A DNA stretch of 64,000 nt from an uncultured Pelagimonas sp. (lineage in GTDB: Bacteria; Pseudomonadota; Alphaproteobacteria; Rhodobacterales; Rhodobacteraceae): NCBI GenBank assembly GCA_947497905.1, contig CANMIH010000007.1, forward strand, positions 151,391 through 215,390, given 5' to 3'. Of this stretch, positions 46,854 to 56,328 are shown in pieces (position 1 is the first letter of the stretch; the number at the start of each line of letters is the position of its first letter). The position numbers were made by a program, and so were the translations under genes. The notes beneath the pieces were generated by a model, which saw only the letters and a list, made by a program, of their open reading frames with translations, was not told the origin of the DNA and searched no databases.

Positions 46854-47447
46854 ATGGACGATTTGCTTAAGCTCGGCACATCGACCCTCTGCGAGGCATC
46901 TGGACTGCAAAATATCTCATTTGTCGAGGCGTTGCGCCCGGTTTGGACCGGCGCACGTATGGCAGGGCCCGCGTGGCCTGTCCGCTGCGCTCCAGGGGAC
47001 AATCTAGCGATCCACCATGGTCTGGCAACTGCGCCCGAGGGTTCGGTTCTGGTTATTGATGGTGCCGGAGTGTCGACTGGGTATTGGGGCGAGGTCCTGA
47101 CTGTTCAGGCTCAGGCCGCTAAACTAGCTGGTATGGTCATTAACGGATGCGTTCGCGATATCGATGCGCTTGAAGCACGCGCTTTTCCAGTCTTTGCTCG
47201 TGGCATTTCGATGGTCGGCACCGCAAAAGCCTGTGCGCCATCTTGGGGTGAATCCATGAACATGTTGGGAGTGGACGTCGCTCCGGGCGATCTGGTTGTG
47301 GCTGACACTGATGGAGTTCTGGTTCTGCCTGTTGCCTGCGTATCGGCCACGGTCGAAGCTGGCATCGCCCGAGAGGCCAAAGAAGCGGATTTCATGGAAA
47401 AACTCGCCAAAGGCGCAACCACTCTGGAGCTAATGGGGTTGGGTTGA
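46854..47447 (+). CDS. RraA-like protein, paralogue 3
   Basis: A 197-residue, shorter and more diverged family member: STLCEASGLQNISFVEALRP, VSTGYWGEVLTVQAQAAKLA, and MVINGCVRDIDALEARAFPV, where the Asp before Gly is Asn but the Arg-Asp pair is kept. The three genes may form a mixed ring (RraA-family trimers are known) or act on successive oxo acids. Confidence 0.88.
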   Translation: MDDLLKLGTSTLCEASGLQNISFVEALRPVWTGARMAGPAWPVRCAPGDNLAIHHGLATAPEGSVLVIDGAGVSTGYWGEVLTVQAQAAKLAGMVINGCVRDIDALEARAFPVFARGISMVGTAKACAPSWGESMNMLGVDVAPGDLVVADTDGVLVLPVACVSATVEAGIAREAKEADFMEKLAKGATTLELMGLG

Positions 47448-47492
47448 GCTCTGAATGCCTTCCTGTTCCGCTCCGGTCTTCCAGGGCAGAAA

Positions 47493-47557
47493 GCCCGCTT
47501 TCCGGTTATTCGTGGCGCGAGCAAAACCTGGTGAGTTTGAACTCGCAGAAAGCGGGC
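47493..47557. repeat. Distant inverted repeat after RraA operon
   Basis: gcccgctttc (47493-47502) and gaaagcgggc (47548-47557) are perfect 10-bp arms 45 bases apart in the convergent gap between the RraA genes and the Lrp gene. It may act as a two-way terminator. Confidence 0.35.
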
Positions 47558-47613
47558 AAAGGCTGCCTTTCAACTCGTGCAACCGAGTGTCTGCTGTCGG
47601 AGTGGGGCATTGA

Positions 47614-48090
47614 TCATCGCTCTGAACTGCGCACAGGCAGCTTGCTCGACGCCTTCATCTCCTTCAGTGAAATGTTCGAGCGAATGCTGGTCACACCAGG
47701 AAGACGTCTTAGCGTGCTGTCGACAAATGCGCTGTAGTCGTCCAAGTCACGAGCGACCACGATGAGTAGGAAATCATCCTCACCCGTGGTGTTGTGGCAG
47801 GCAAGTATGTTGGGCGTGACCTCGATAATACGTTGGAATTCGTCTGTGACAGACTGATCGTGCTCTGAGCAACTGAGCTGTACAAAGGCCATGACGCCAA
47901 GCCCGAGCTTTCGGCGATTTAGGTGGGCCTGATAGCCCTCGATGATGCCCGCCTCTTCCAGCTTTTTTAGCCGCCGCCAACACGGCGTTTCGCTCATGTT
48001 GAGGTGCCCAGCCAGCTTGGCGTTGGTCATACGACCGTCGCTTTGAAGCAGTTCGAGAATCTGTACGCTGATTGTGTCGATGCTGTCCAA
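47614..48090 (-). CDS. Lrp/AsnC-family regulator
   Basis: An about 158-residue Lrp-type protein: HTH VQILELLQSDGRMTNAKLAG, then HLNMSETPCWRRLKKLEEAG, and a RAM domain (MAFVQLSC, ILACHNTTGEDDFLLIVVA). I place the start at TTG 48090 because GAGGAA precedes it by 8 bases and the length is then normal. TTG 48147 is the other choice but overlaps the operator. Divergent from an alcohol dehydrogenase gene. Confidence 0.88.
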   Translation of the reverse strand: MDSIDTISVQILELLQSDGRMTNAKLAGHLNMSETPCWRRLKKLEEAGIIEGYQAHLNRRKLGLGVMAFVQLSCSEHDQSVTDEFQRIIEVTPNILACHNTTGEDDFLLIVVARDLDDYSAFVDSTLRRLPGVTSIRSNISLKEMKASSKLPVRSSER

Positions 48091-48127
48091 GGGAAGTGTT
48101 TCCTCAATGGGTCCAAATTTTGAGGGT

Positions 48128-48162
48128 ATTCTGCCCTGTATTCTCAAAATATGGGGCAGAAT
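48128..48162. promoter_or_regulatory. Operator-like inverted repeat, Lrp/ADH gap
   Basis: ATTCTGCCC, 17 bases, GGGCAGAAT: perfect 9-bp arms in the divergent gap. It is a candidate site for the Lrp protein on itself and on the alcohol dehydrogenase gene. Confidence 0.55.
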
Positions 48163-48230
48163 GGCAAGCCAATTTCTCTGCAGCTTGGTAGATTTGTCTC
48201 AAGCATTCGATCCAACCGAAAGACCCAGCC

Positions 48231-49265
48231 ATGAAAGCTGTCCTATTCGAGAAGTTCCAAGAAGCCCCTAAAGTTGTGAAGGTGGCGGACCCTGCGCCCG
48301 AAGCGCATGGGATCGTCCTCAAGGTGGAAGCAACCGGCGTCTGTCGAAGCGACTGGCACGGTTGGATGGGCCACGACAGTGACATTGACCTCCCGCACAT
48401 CCCCGGCCACGAGCTGGCCGGCGTGATCGAGGCGGTCGGCAAGGATGTGAACAAATGGAAAGTCGGTGATCGGGTAACCGTGCCGTTTATCTGTGGCTGC
48501 GGGTCGTGCAGCGAGTGCCATGCAGGCCATCAACAGGTGTGTTTGCATCAAGAACAACCGGGTTTCACCCATTGGGGCAGCTTTGCGGAATATGTGCCCA
48601 TCCATCAGGCTGACTTGAACGTAGTTGCCTTGCCCGAAACGATGGATTTTGCCACCGCTGCCAGCCTGGGCTGCCGGTTTGCCACGTCGTTCCGAGCAAT
48701 TGTAGACCAAGGCAAGGTCAGCGCGGGGCAATGGGTTGCCGTGCATGGTTGCGGCGGTGTTGGCCTGTCGGCGGTCATGATTGCGAGCGCGGCAGGCGCG
48801 AACGTAATCGGTGTAGATCTAGATCCGGCCAAATTGGCATTGGCCAAGGAGCTCGGCGCGGTCGCGGCCATTGATGGCAAGGGCGATGTGGTGGAAGCGA
48901 TCCAAGATATCACAAAAGGCGGTGCGCATGTCTCGCTCGATGCGCTTGGTCACCCCGTCACAATGACCAACTCGATCCTCTGTCTGCGCCCACGGGGCAA
49001 ACACGTCCAGGTGGGTCTGATGCTGGGCGATCACGCTGCGCCTGCGGTGCCCATGCCCAAAATTGTGGGCCAAGAGATCGAGTTGCTTGGCTCTCACGGG
49101 ATGCAAGCCCATCGCTATGGCGCAATGCTTGATATGGTCGAAAGCGGCAAGCTGGACCCGGCCCGGTTGGTCGGTGACAAAATCAGCATCGACGCGGCCC
49201 CGGAGGCCCTTATGAACATGGACAAGTTCCAGTCCATCGGGGCAACTGTGATTACGAGCTTCTGA
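48231..49265 (+). CDS. Zinc-dependent alcohol dehydrogenase
   Basis: A 344-residue MDR dehydrogenase. Catalytic zinc: Cys in GVCRSDWHG and GHE in [10 protein letters not shown]. Structural zinc: four cysteines in [17 protein letters not shown]. Cofactor loop [14 protein letters not shown](P)-dependent oxidation of an alcohol. Divergent Lrp suggests an amino-acid-derived alcohol or aldehyde. ATG 48231 is close to the divergent operator. Confidence 0.92.
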   Translation: MKAVLFEKFQEAPKVVKVADPAPEAHGIVLKVEATGVCRSDWHGWMGHDSDIDLPHIPGHELAGVIEAVGKDVNKWKVGDRVTVPFICGCGSCSECHAGHQQVCLHQEQPGFTHWGSFAEYVPIHQADLNVVALPETMDFATAASLGCRFATSFRAIVDQGKVSAGQWVAVHGCGGVGLSAVMIASAAGANVIGVDLDPAKLALAKELGAVAAIDGKGDVVEAIQDITKGGAHVSLDALGHPVTMTNSILCLRPRGKHVQVGLMLGDHAAPAVPMPKIVGQEIELLGSHGMQAHRYGAMLDMVESGKLDPARLVGDKISIDAAPEALMNMDKFQSIGATVITSF

Positions 49266-49628
49266 GCCCTCTACAAGATTGGATGCATCGACTGCGGCTA
49301 TCATTGGCGGATTGATCGCCAGCGGGTGGGCGCCGTCGCGGATGACAGTTGTCGAGGCCAGCTGCAAAGTCACCAAGTTGGAGGGCAACAGAGCGGGACA
49401 AAGTGGTCAAACGCAAGCCCGTTGCCAAAGGCAATGTGGGTGACAGGGTTTCTCGGCGTCTGATCGTACGGGTTGTCGTGCAGAAGGGGCCCAACCTCCG
49501 GCAATCCCAATTGCTTGGAGATCTGGTTTCGGTTCCGCGGCAACGGAACCGAAGCCAGAAATGGGCCGACGGAAACGGGCTAGTTTTTCCGCAAAGATTG
49601 ATGTCAGCTCGATAACTGTGGAGGCCGT
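49266..49628. other. Gap with long hairpin
   Basis: No gene I can support. A 15-bp stem with one G-T pair (ctggtttcggttccg at 49523-49537, cggaaccgaagccag at 49544-49558, loop cggcaa) may be a terminator between convergent transcription units. The rest may be the remains of a gene. Confidence 0.45.
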
Positions 49629-50360
49629 TTAAGGCTGTTGCCGAGTTGCGGTGATGGTCACATCTCGGATGTTAACGCCTTGTGGCTGCGCGTACATGAA
49701 GGCGGCTGTGCGAGCGATGTCATCGGCTTGCAGAGCTCCGCCCATGGCCTCTTTCCAGTCCTGATAGCCGTCGATTATGTCTTGGCTGGTGGTGTGGCCC
49801 AACAGCTCAGTTTCAACCGCGCCTGGGCAAATCGCCATGACACGCACGCCAGTATCGGCGACCTCTTCGCGCACGTTTTCACTGATCGCGGATACCGCAA
49901 ACTTGGTCCCGACATAGGCCGCATGGTTGGCGAAGGACTTTTTCCCAGCAATGGAAGAAATGTTAATGATCGTTCCCTGGTTGCGGGCTTTCATGTCACC
50001 CAAAACGGCCTGCATTCCTTTGAGCAGAGCCATGACATTGACGTCATACATTTTTTGCCATTCGGCCGCGTCTTGGGTATCGATCTGACCGAGGAGCATC
50101 AGACCGGCATTGTTCACTAGGCAATCGACAGCACCATATTGTGCCTCTGCCTCCTTGATGGCAGCACGGAACGCCGCCGCATCCGTTACATCGACCTTGC
50201 GGCACAGGGTTTGCGGCAGGCCAAGCGCTTCGATCTTTTCGATGCGCCTCGCGACCAGAAGCAGGGGATGGCCCGCCTCGGAAAAACGTTGCGCGATGGC
50301 TGCACCAATCCCCGAACTTGCGCCCGTAACAACAACCAACCCTTTGTTCTCAGTTGACAT
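49629..50360 (-). CDS. Short-chain dehydrogenase/reductase
   Basis: A 243-residue classical SDR: TGASSGIGAAIAQRF, CLVNNAGLMLLG, INISSIAG and YVGTKFAVS (catalytic Ser, Tyr, Lys). Substrate unknown. It is divergent from an AraC-type regulator, a common pairing. Confidence 0.92.
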   Translation of the reverse strand: MSTENKGLVVVTGASSGIGAAIAQRFSEAGHPLLLVARRIEKIEALGLPQTLCRKVDVTDAAAFRAAIKEAEAQYGAVDCLVNNAGLMLLGQIDTQDAAEWQKMYDVNVMALLKGMQAVLGDMKARNQGTIINISSIAGKKSFANHAAYVGTKFAVSAISENVREEVADTGVRVMAICPGAVETELLGHTTSQDIIDGYQDWKEAMGGALQADDIARTAAFMYAQPQGVNIRDVTITATRQQP

Positions 50361-50548
50361 GTCTTTCTCCGTATTTGTTCGACAATGAGCCGAGTTTCCT
50401 TGCCGAATGAGATAGAACGTGCAGGGGATTTCCAGAATGATCAGAACTCTCTAAGATATGCTCATTCCTATCAAACTTCGTTCTCCTGATTGGCAGAGCG
50501 CCTCGTTTCGTGATCTTTTGCATCATAATTGATGAAGGAGCATTGGCC

Positions 50549-51436
50549 TTGACCGACTTGCATCTGATAAAGGATCGATACGGGTTTGCACCCGGCGCTG
50601 GTTACGTTGAAACCAACTTGCCATCAGTCCGTTTCTTTTGGTCGACGGAGCCGGTGCCTCGCGCGCCCTTGATTTACAATGCCGGGATTGTGTGGATCTT
50701 GCAGGGGCACAAGACCGGCTATCTTGGAGACCAGGTCTTTGAATACGATCCCGACCATTATCTGGTGGTCAGCTTGCCGCTGCCGTTCGATTGCGCCACG
50801 TCTGCCTCGCCCGAAGATCCGTTGCTTGGCCTGTTCGTGAACATAAACCCGGCAGATCTGCACGAGTTGGCGCCTTTGGTCGAACACGGCGCAACTTGTT
50901 CGAAGAAGGCCACGCCGCTTGGCCTGTCTCCCGCTCAGGCTGATGGCGACATCAAGGATGCTGTCCGCCGGCTTTTGAAAGCGCTGTCCTCAGATGCTGC
51001 CAGCAAAGCACTCGGCGCAGGGATTGTTCGTGAAATCATTTTTCACGCATTGAGCGGACCGCACGGATCCGCCCTTCAGGCATTGGCAAACCCAGACTCT
51101 CATTTCGACCGGGTGGCGCGCAGCATCGTGGAGATCCGCGAGCGTTACCCCGAAAACATAAATGTGGATGCTCTTGCAGCGACCGCGGGTATGAGCGCCC
51201 CGGTTTTCTTCCGTGCCTTCAAGAGCATTACTGGCTCGTCTCCGCTCCAATATCTGAAAGCCACCCGTTTGAACCGTGCGAAAGGGTTGTTGATCGAAGG
51301 CGGCATAGGCGTAGCCGACGCCGCGCATCAGGTTGGCTACGAAAGTACTGCGCATTTCAGCCGTGAATTCAAACGACACTTCAAGGTTAGTCCCAAGCAG
51401 GCCCAAGCCGCGGGTTACCAGCCTATCGACATCTGA
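50549..51436 (+). CDS. AraC-family transcriptional regulator
   Basis: About 295 residues: an N-terminal AraC-type ligand domain (GYVETNLPSVRFFWSTEPVP) and a C-terminal double HTH (NINVDALAATAGMSAPVFFR, then ADAAHQVGYESTAHFSREFK). I prefer TTG 50549 because GAAGGAG lies 8 bases upstream. GTG 50510 would add 13 residues without such a site. Likely controls the divergent SDR. Confidence 0.88.
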   Translation: MTDLHLIKDRYGFAPGAGYVETNLPSVRFFWSTEPVPRAPLIYNAGIVWILQGHKTGYLGDQVFEYDPDHYLVVSLPLPFDCATSASPEDPLLGLFVNINPADLHELAPLVEHGATCSKKATPLGLSPAQADGDIKDAVRRLLKALSSDAASKALGAGIVREIIFHALSGPHGSALQALANPDSHFDRVARSIVEIRERYPENINVDALAATAGMSAPVFFRAFKSITGSSPLQYLKATRLNRAKGLLIEGGIGVADAAHQVGYESTAHFSREFKRHFKVSPKQAQAAGYQPIDI

Positions 51437-51726
51437 CGGCCCCCCTCGGCAACGGCCGTGTCATGGTGAGAACCGCCAAAATCAGGTTCATACGCCCCCA
51501 TCCGGTTCGCCCCAAGAATTTGCCGCAGTTGATACGAGATCAGCAATGTGAGCCGTCACTTGTTGATGTTGGGGCGTTCCAGAACGCCGTCCTTCGAGTC
51601 CGTCTTATCGGGCCAATAGCGGAACAGTCGCTGAGACCGAATAGCTTTTGTCATGTACTGTGTCTGTCATCTGTTCGCCAAAGCCTGACACATCGCTCAG
51701 ACTTTGGCTGTTGCTGGCTTCTGCGC

Positions 51727-52164
51727 TTATTCAGGAAAAGCTATGTCGCGTGCGCCATCGAAATCCAGAAGGTTGATGCAGACCTCTGGCCCGGCGCAAC
51801 GGTCTGAATGTAGCTCGCCGCCCCGGATATGGGCGTAAGCCCCCTGCGCCGAGATATCTTCGTGTCCAGCAGCGTCGATGTGCACCCAGTTGCCTTGCAC
51901 TGCGACGCCCCAATAGTCGTTTCGGTGCGTATGGGGCGGGATTTCTACTCCGGGCTGAATCCGGAAGGCATAGATGGTGCTGTTGTCTGCGTCGCTTCCC
52001 CAGAGAACTGCCATTTGAGCTCCCTCAAGACCGGTTTCCTGCCAGGCGACATCATCAAAGTTGATGAGATGATTGGAATTGGTTTCATTAGCATGGACCA
52101 CCCCAGCCAAAGTGCTGAGATGAAGGGCCAAAAAGCCGGCCATGATATGGGTTTTCAGGTTCAT
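51727..52164 (-). CDS. Exported cupin-domain protein
   Basis: A 145-residue protein with a signal peptide (IMAGFLALHLSTLAGVVHAN) and a single cupin: PPHTHRNDYWGVAVQGNW as motif 1 with the metal histidines and ELHSDRC as motif 2. Periplasmic. Enzymatic activity unknown. Confidence 0.82.
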   Translation of the reverse strand: MNLKTHIMAGFLALHLSTLAGVVHANETNSNHLINFDDVAWQETGLEGAQMAVLWGSDADNSTIYAFRIQPGVEIPPHTHRNDYWGVAVQGNWVHIDAAGHEDISAQGAYAHIRGGELHSDRCAGPEVCINLLDFDGARDIAFPE

Positions 52165-52233
52165 TTTGATTTCCTGTTGATGAGAACTTTTAAGATTGGG
52201 GCGAAACAGGTGCCATAACTGCGGGGGCCACGG

Positions 52234-52824
52234 TCATGCGCGATGGTAGATAAAGACGGCGTCAGTCCCACCGCCCTGAGCAATGGCAAGATTGATGTTC
52301 AGATGCGCCATGGCTTCGAGATAGCGAGCTGTGGTGAGGGAATTTAGCGTTACTGGCGCAAATCCGGCGCTTTCTGCCAATTCCGCAACCGTTGCGACCG
52401 CCCGGTCTTCGCCGCCCGCAACAAACGCCGTGATTTTATGTCCAGACCGGTCCTGCGCATCTTTGGTCATTGCAGTGGCGAAGATCGTGTTAAACGCTTT
52501 GACAACGCTGGAACCCGGCACCAGTTTCGCGATCTCTTCTCCGCCCGAAGTCTCTTGCCCCAGCAGCAGCGGTGACCAGTCGTCATTCAATGGATTGGTC
52601 GCATCAACAACAATTTTGCCAGCGATTAGGTGCTTCAACGGGGATAAGACGTCACGCACAGCGTGATAGTGAACGGCGATGACAACAATCTCACCATGTT
52701 CGGCGGCCTGTTCCAGAGAAATGTGACCCCGGCGGCCACCGACCCTGACATCATGCCCTGCGCGTTCGAACAGTTCGCTCAAGCGAGTGGCCACAAAGCC
52801 GTTTCCCAGAATTCCAATTTTCAT
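52234..52824 (-). CDS. NADP-dependent reductase, NpdG/F420-type Rossmann protein
   Basis: A 196-residue protein with MKIGILGNGFVATRLSELFE at the start (GxGxxA-type dinucleotide loop) and VVDATNPLNDDW and VKAFNTIFATAM, as in NADP-oxidoreductases coenzyme-F420-dependent. Roseobacters usually lack F420, so it more likely acts on other flavins or quinones. Divergent from an HxlR regulator. Confidence 0.85.
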   Translation of the reverse strand: MKIGILGNGFVATRLSELFERAGHDVRVGGRRGHISLEQAAEHGEIVVIAVHYHAVRDVLSPLKHLIAGKIVVDATNPLNDDWSPLLLGQETSGGEEIAKLVPGSSVVKAFNTIFATAMTKDAQDRSGHKITAFVAGGEDRAVATVAELAESAGFAPVTLNSLTTARYLEAMAHLNINLAIAQGGGTDAVFIYHRA

Positions 52825-52905
52825 GTCTGTTTTCCCTTTGAAGTGCGGTTGACGGGAAAATGCGCATGGTGGTATCTCGGGTCAATTAGGTACCCAGGAG
52901 TAACT

Positions 52906-53271
52906 ATGGAGAAAAATGCAGACATCAAACCAGACGCGTTTGTTCAGGCCTGTCCGTCGCGAGACATTCTTGTGCGACTGGCGGAGAAATGGACCTTTTT
53001 GGTGGTGATTGCTCTGGAGAACGGGCCCATGCGCTTCGGCGCGTTGCGGCGCCAGATCGAAGGCGTGTCCCAAAAAATGCTGACGCAAACATTGCGCAAT
53101 CTCGAAAAGGACGGGCTGATCACGCGGCGGGTCTATGATGAAATGCCGTTGCGCGTAGAATATGAGCTGACAGCATTGGGGGCTGAGTTGGTGCCGCTCA
53201 ACCAAGCCATCAAACAATGGACCGAACACAATATGTTTGCGATCCTGAAGGCCCGCGAAGAGAAGGCTTAG
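52906..53271 (+). CDS. HxlR-family regulator
   Basis: A 121-residue winged-helix protein: ACPSRDILVRLAEKWTFLVV, then FGALRRQIEGVSQKMLTQTL and LEKDGLITRRVYDE. The cysteine at about residue 15 (QACPSRD) is at the position of the redox-sensing Cys in YodB/HypR-type relatives. ATG 52906 follows AGGAG. It probably senses quinones or electrophiles and controls the divergent reductase. Confidence 0.9.
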   Translation: MEKNADIKPDAFVQACPSRDILVRLAEKWTFLVVIALENGPMRFGALRRQIEGVSQKMLTQTLRNLEKDGLITRRVYDEMPLRVEYELTALGAELVPLNQAIKQWTEHNMFAILKAREEKA

Positions 53272-53428
53272 ACGGAAATTAGTACCGGGATTTTCAGCGC
53301 GGAGATGGGTATGATCCAGGCTGGTCTCTGCAGCTCAGTGTGGCCTGGTGCGCAACCTGATGACTAACCAAAGGTGGGTCGCTCAGCTTGAGAGGACACA
53401 ACCGCTTCTGCTCTCAGTTAAGCTCCGA

Positions 53429-54199
53429 TTACGAGTTTTCCGATGCGTCGAGCCTTCTTCTAACAATCGGATCAATTTTGTTGCTCGTTTTGGCAAACAA
53501 ACCTGTCATCCGAATGGCTTCGCGCGGAGAGATATGTGCGTCGAGCCGTTTCCAAACTGTCTGGGTGGTATAAGGGGTGAGGTGGGGCACTGCGGAGATG
53601 CCGAAGGAGGTGCCAAAAAGATACTTTTCGGTATGACGGTGTGGAGGGAGCAAGACCGTTTCGGACAGGTAACCATCCTCGCCATGTGATTTCTCAACCA
53701 TATAAATGCGATTGCCGCGCAGAGAGATCAGGCCGGAGAGCCGAGAGCTGCGACGGGCAATCCCCTGATGGAACACAGATCTTTTGTAAGTATGTGAAAC
53801 AACATACCCGTCGACATCTCGTAGCCATATGAGATCTCGGCCAATGTATCCTTCCCAGGTCGGGCTCAGGAAATGGCTGTGATAGAACCCCAAATACTTC
53901 CGCAGGTTACTCACTTCACCTTTGAAAACGTCAGTCAAAATCCGTGACGGTGACTTTTCTGTATCGGTGTTCTGGGTGCCGAATTTCGATAGGAACTCGT
54001 CATGCGGCAACAGCAGGTGCCGTTCGTCGATGTCGAAATAGTTGGCGATGCGCCGAAGGTTGTGCGCCGAAGGCAGACCGTTGCCGGTGACATAGCGATT
54101 GAACTGCTGGCGCACGATCCCGATTTCACGCGCGACCTGCGCCATACTTTTGTAGTTGGAACACAGGGTTCGCAGATTTTTTGAGAAATCTTCGGTCAT
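53429..54199 (-). CDS. XRE-type HTH regulator
   Basis: A 256-residue protein: HTH at the start (MAQVAREIGIVRQQFNRYVT, then GLPSAHNLRRIANYFDI) and an about 170-residue C-terminal domain unlike classical effector domains (SPTWEGYIGRDLIWLRDVDG). Divergent from the CocE hydrolase / peptide-importer operon, so its likely regulator. Confidence 0.85.
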   Translation of the reverse strand: MTEDFSKNLRTLCSNYKSMAQVAREIGIVRQQFNRYVTGNGLPSAHNLRRIANYFDIDERHLLLPHDEFLSKFGTQNTDTEKSPSRILTDVFKGEVSNLRKYLGFYHSHFLSPTWEGYIGRDLIWLRDVDGYVVSHTYKRSVFHQGIARRSSRLSGLISLRGNRIYMVEKSHGEDGYLSETVLLPPHRHTEKYLFGTSFGISAVPHLTPYTTQTVWKRLDAHISPREAIRMTGLFAKTSNKIDPIVRRRLDASENS

Positions 54200-54235
54200 A
54201 AGCCTAGAATGTGCATCAGGTGTTATCAGGTGCGC

Positions 54236-54260
54236 TTACACTTGCTTACATGTGATTACA
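54236..54260. promoter_or_regulatory. Three TTACA repeats with 10-bp spacing
   Basis: TTACA at 54236-54240, 54246-54250 and 54256-54260, exactly one helical turn apart, in the divergent gap between the XRE gene and the CocE gene. This suits cooperative binding on one face of the DNA. Confidence 0.5.
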
Positions 54261-54326
54261 CTCGTTTCGTTTTCTTGTTCAAGTGCTGAATCTACGTAGT
54301 GGTGAACTCAGCAATGGACTTTCGAA

Positions 54327-56309
54327 TTGGCGCACTCAGAGACAACTTATTTAGATACATGGATTCCGCTCCGAGACGGGCGCCAATTGGCAGCCCGTCT
54401 TTGGTTGCCCGAGGTGCAGCCTGCGCCCGTTATTTTTGAGTATCTCCCCTATCGCAAAGGCGATGGTACCGCGCCGCGGGATGCAACCACCTACGACTAT
54501 TTCCTCAAACAAGGTTACGCAGGAATTCGCGTTGATATTGCCGGCACTGGCGACAGTGAAGGTGTGTTTGATGATGAGTATTCAGAACAGGAATTGAGTG
54601 ACGGCGAGGAGGTCATTGACTGGATCGCTCAACAGTCATGGTGCGACGGCAATGTGGGTATGATCGGCATTTCCTGGGGCGGTTTCAACGGCTTGCAGCT
54701 TGCTAGTCGGCAGCCCGAAGCTTTAAAGGCGGTGGTCAGCGTTGCCTCGACAGTAGACCGCTACGCCGATGATATTCACTATATGGGCGGCTGCCTGCTC
54801 AGCGATAATATCAATTGGGGCGCCCAGCTCTTTGCCTATATGACCCGACCTGCGGATCCGGTGCTTACACCCAGTTGGCGTGAGACTTGGCTCGAACGAC
54901 TTGAACACGTTCCGTTTTCAGCAGTGGACTGGCTGCGTCACCCGACGCGGGATGCGTTCTGGAAACATGGTTCCGTGTGCGAGGACTGGGGGGCCATCAA
55001 AGCGCCTGTGCTGGCAATGACAGGGTGGTCCGATGCCTATGTGAACGCGCCCACGGCGCTGGCTGCCAACCTTACGGTGCCTACAAAGGCAATGATTGGC
55101 CCATGGGAGCATAAGTACGCCCATATTTCGCGTTTGGACGCAGCCGATTTCCACGGTGAAGTCTTGGCTTGGTTCGATCGCTGGCTGCGACACGAACAGA
55201 ACAAGGTCGATAACCTGCCGGACTACCGAGCCTTTATGCAGGAACATTACAACCCCGAAAAATCCGCTAAGCCGCGAACAGGTCGTTGGGTGGCAGAAGC
55301 AAACTGGCCCTCAGAGAATGTCAAGTTTCAGAACTGGTTCCTGAGTGAACACGGATTTGCACTTACACCTCAAGAGCAGACCAAAGCGGTCAAAACACCG
55401 GCACATGTCGGGCAGGCCAGTGGATACTATTGCCCTGGCATGCGCATCGACAATGAGTTTGCAGGTGACCAAGCGGTGGATGACGCGCTGTCGGTTTGTT
55501 TCGACTCCGACCCGATGACCGACAGATTGGAGCTTCTCGGGCGGCCGAAGGTAAAAATCAGGTTCTCCGTGGATCAACCGGTGGCCCAATTGGTGGCTCG
55601 GCTGTGTGATGTGTCGCCCGACGGGGTCTCGCAGCGCATCACATACCGCCCATTGAACCTGACGCATTGTAAAAGCCACGAAACACCCGCGCGGTTGGTA
55701 CCAGGCGAGATCTATGAGGCCGAAATCGAGCTGAATGAATGTGCTCATGCAGTTCGACCCGGACATGTGCTGAGGCTGGCGTTGTCGACGTCGTATTGGC
55801 CAATAGTTTGGCCTGCTCCCGTCGCGACCAAGGTCACTTTGCATCTGGAGGGCTGTCACCTGGCCTTGCCGGTGCGAGAGGTAGCGGTAGAAATCCTGCC
55901 CATGAATCCCGGTGCTGCGCGTGATTTCCCAGTTATTGATGCCGAACCCCTGCGCGCGCCGACAAGTGAGGCCAAAGAACTCATAGACGACGCAGGTGTC
56001 GTGCACCTGCACACGTTTGATGACTATGGCAAGACGCGCAATCGGCACAACAACCTGGAAGTCGGCAGCACCGTCAGCGTGCAGCAGGCCATTCATCCAG
56101 ACGATCCGGCCTCGGCCGAATTTGCGGCGCAGTGGAATTTCACATTCGCCCGAGGGGATTGGCAGGTCGAGATCTCAACCGAAAGCAGGATGTGGTGTGA
56201 CGCGAACCAGTTTCACATCACCCGCTCTCTCAGGGCGACAGAGGGTTCGGACGCCAATGTCGTGCTTGAAAAGGACTGGTCCGAGAGCGTGGCTCGCGGG
56301 TTGCTTTGA
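54327..56309 (+). CDS. CocE/NonD-family hydrolase
   Basis: A 660-residue alpha/beta hydrolase with a C-terminal jelly-roll (X-Pro dipeptidyl-peptidase C-terminal domain), near the usual CocE length. Catalytic Ser in GISWGG (about residue 116), Asp in MTGWSDAYV (about 234), His in GPWEHKYAH (about 261). It hydrolyses an ester or amide bond, for instance an acyl-amino acid or peptide. The only in-frame start is TTG 54327, a weak site. It is the first gene of an operon with a peptide-type ABC importer and probably processes the imported compound. Confidence 0.9.
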   Translation: MAHSETTYLDTWIPLRDGRQLAARLWLPEVQPAPVIFEYLPYRKGDGTAPRDATTYDYFLKQGYAGIRVDIAGTGDSEGVFDDEYSEQELSDGEEVIDWIAQQSWCDGNVGMIGISWGGFNGLQLASRQPEALKAVVSVASTVDRYADDIHYMGGCLLSDNINWGAQLFAYMTRPADPVLTPSWRETWLERLEHVPFSAVDWLRHPTRDAFWKHGSVCEDWGAIKAPVLAMTGWSDAYVNAPTALAANLTVPTKAMIGPWEHKYAHISRLDAADFHGEVLAWFDRWLRHEQNKVDNLPDYRAFMQEHYNPEKSAKPRTGRWVAEANWPSENVKFQNWFLSEHGFALTPQEQTKAVKTPAHVGQASGYYCPGMRIDNEFAGDQAVDDALSVCFDSDPMTDRLELLGRPKVKIRFSVDQPVAQLVARLCDVSPDGVSQRITYRPLNLTHCKSHETPARLVPGEIYEAEIELNECAHAVRPGHVLRLALSTSYWPIVWPAPVATKVTLHLEGCHLALPVREVAVEILPMNPGAARDFPVIDAEPLRAPTSEAKELIDDAGVVHLHTFDDYGKTRNRHNNLEVGSTVSVQQAIHPDDPASAEFAAQWNFTFARGDWQVEISTESRMWCDANQFHITRSLRATEGSDANVVLEKDWSESVARGLL

Positions 56310-56328
56310 ATCGAACAGGGAGAAGAGA

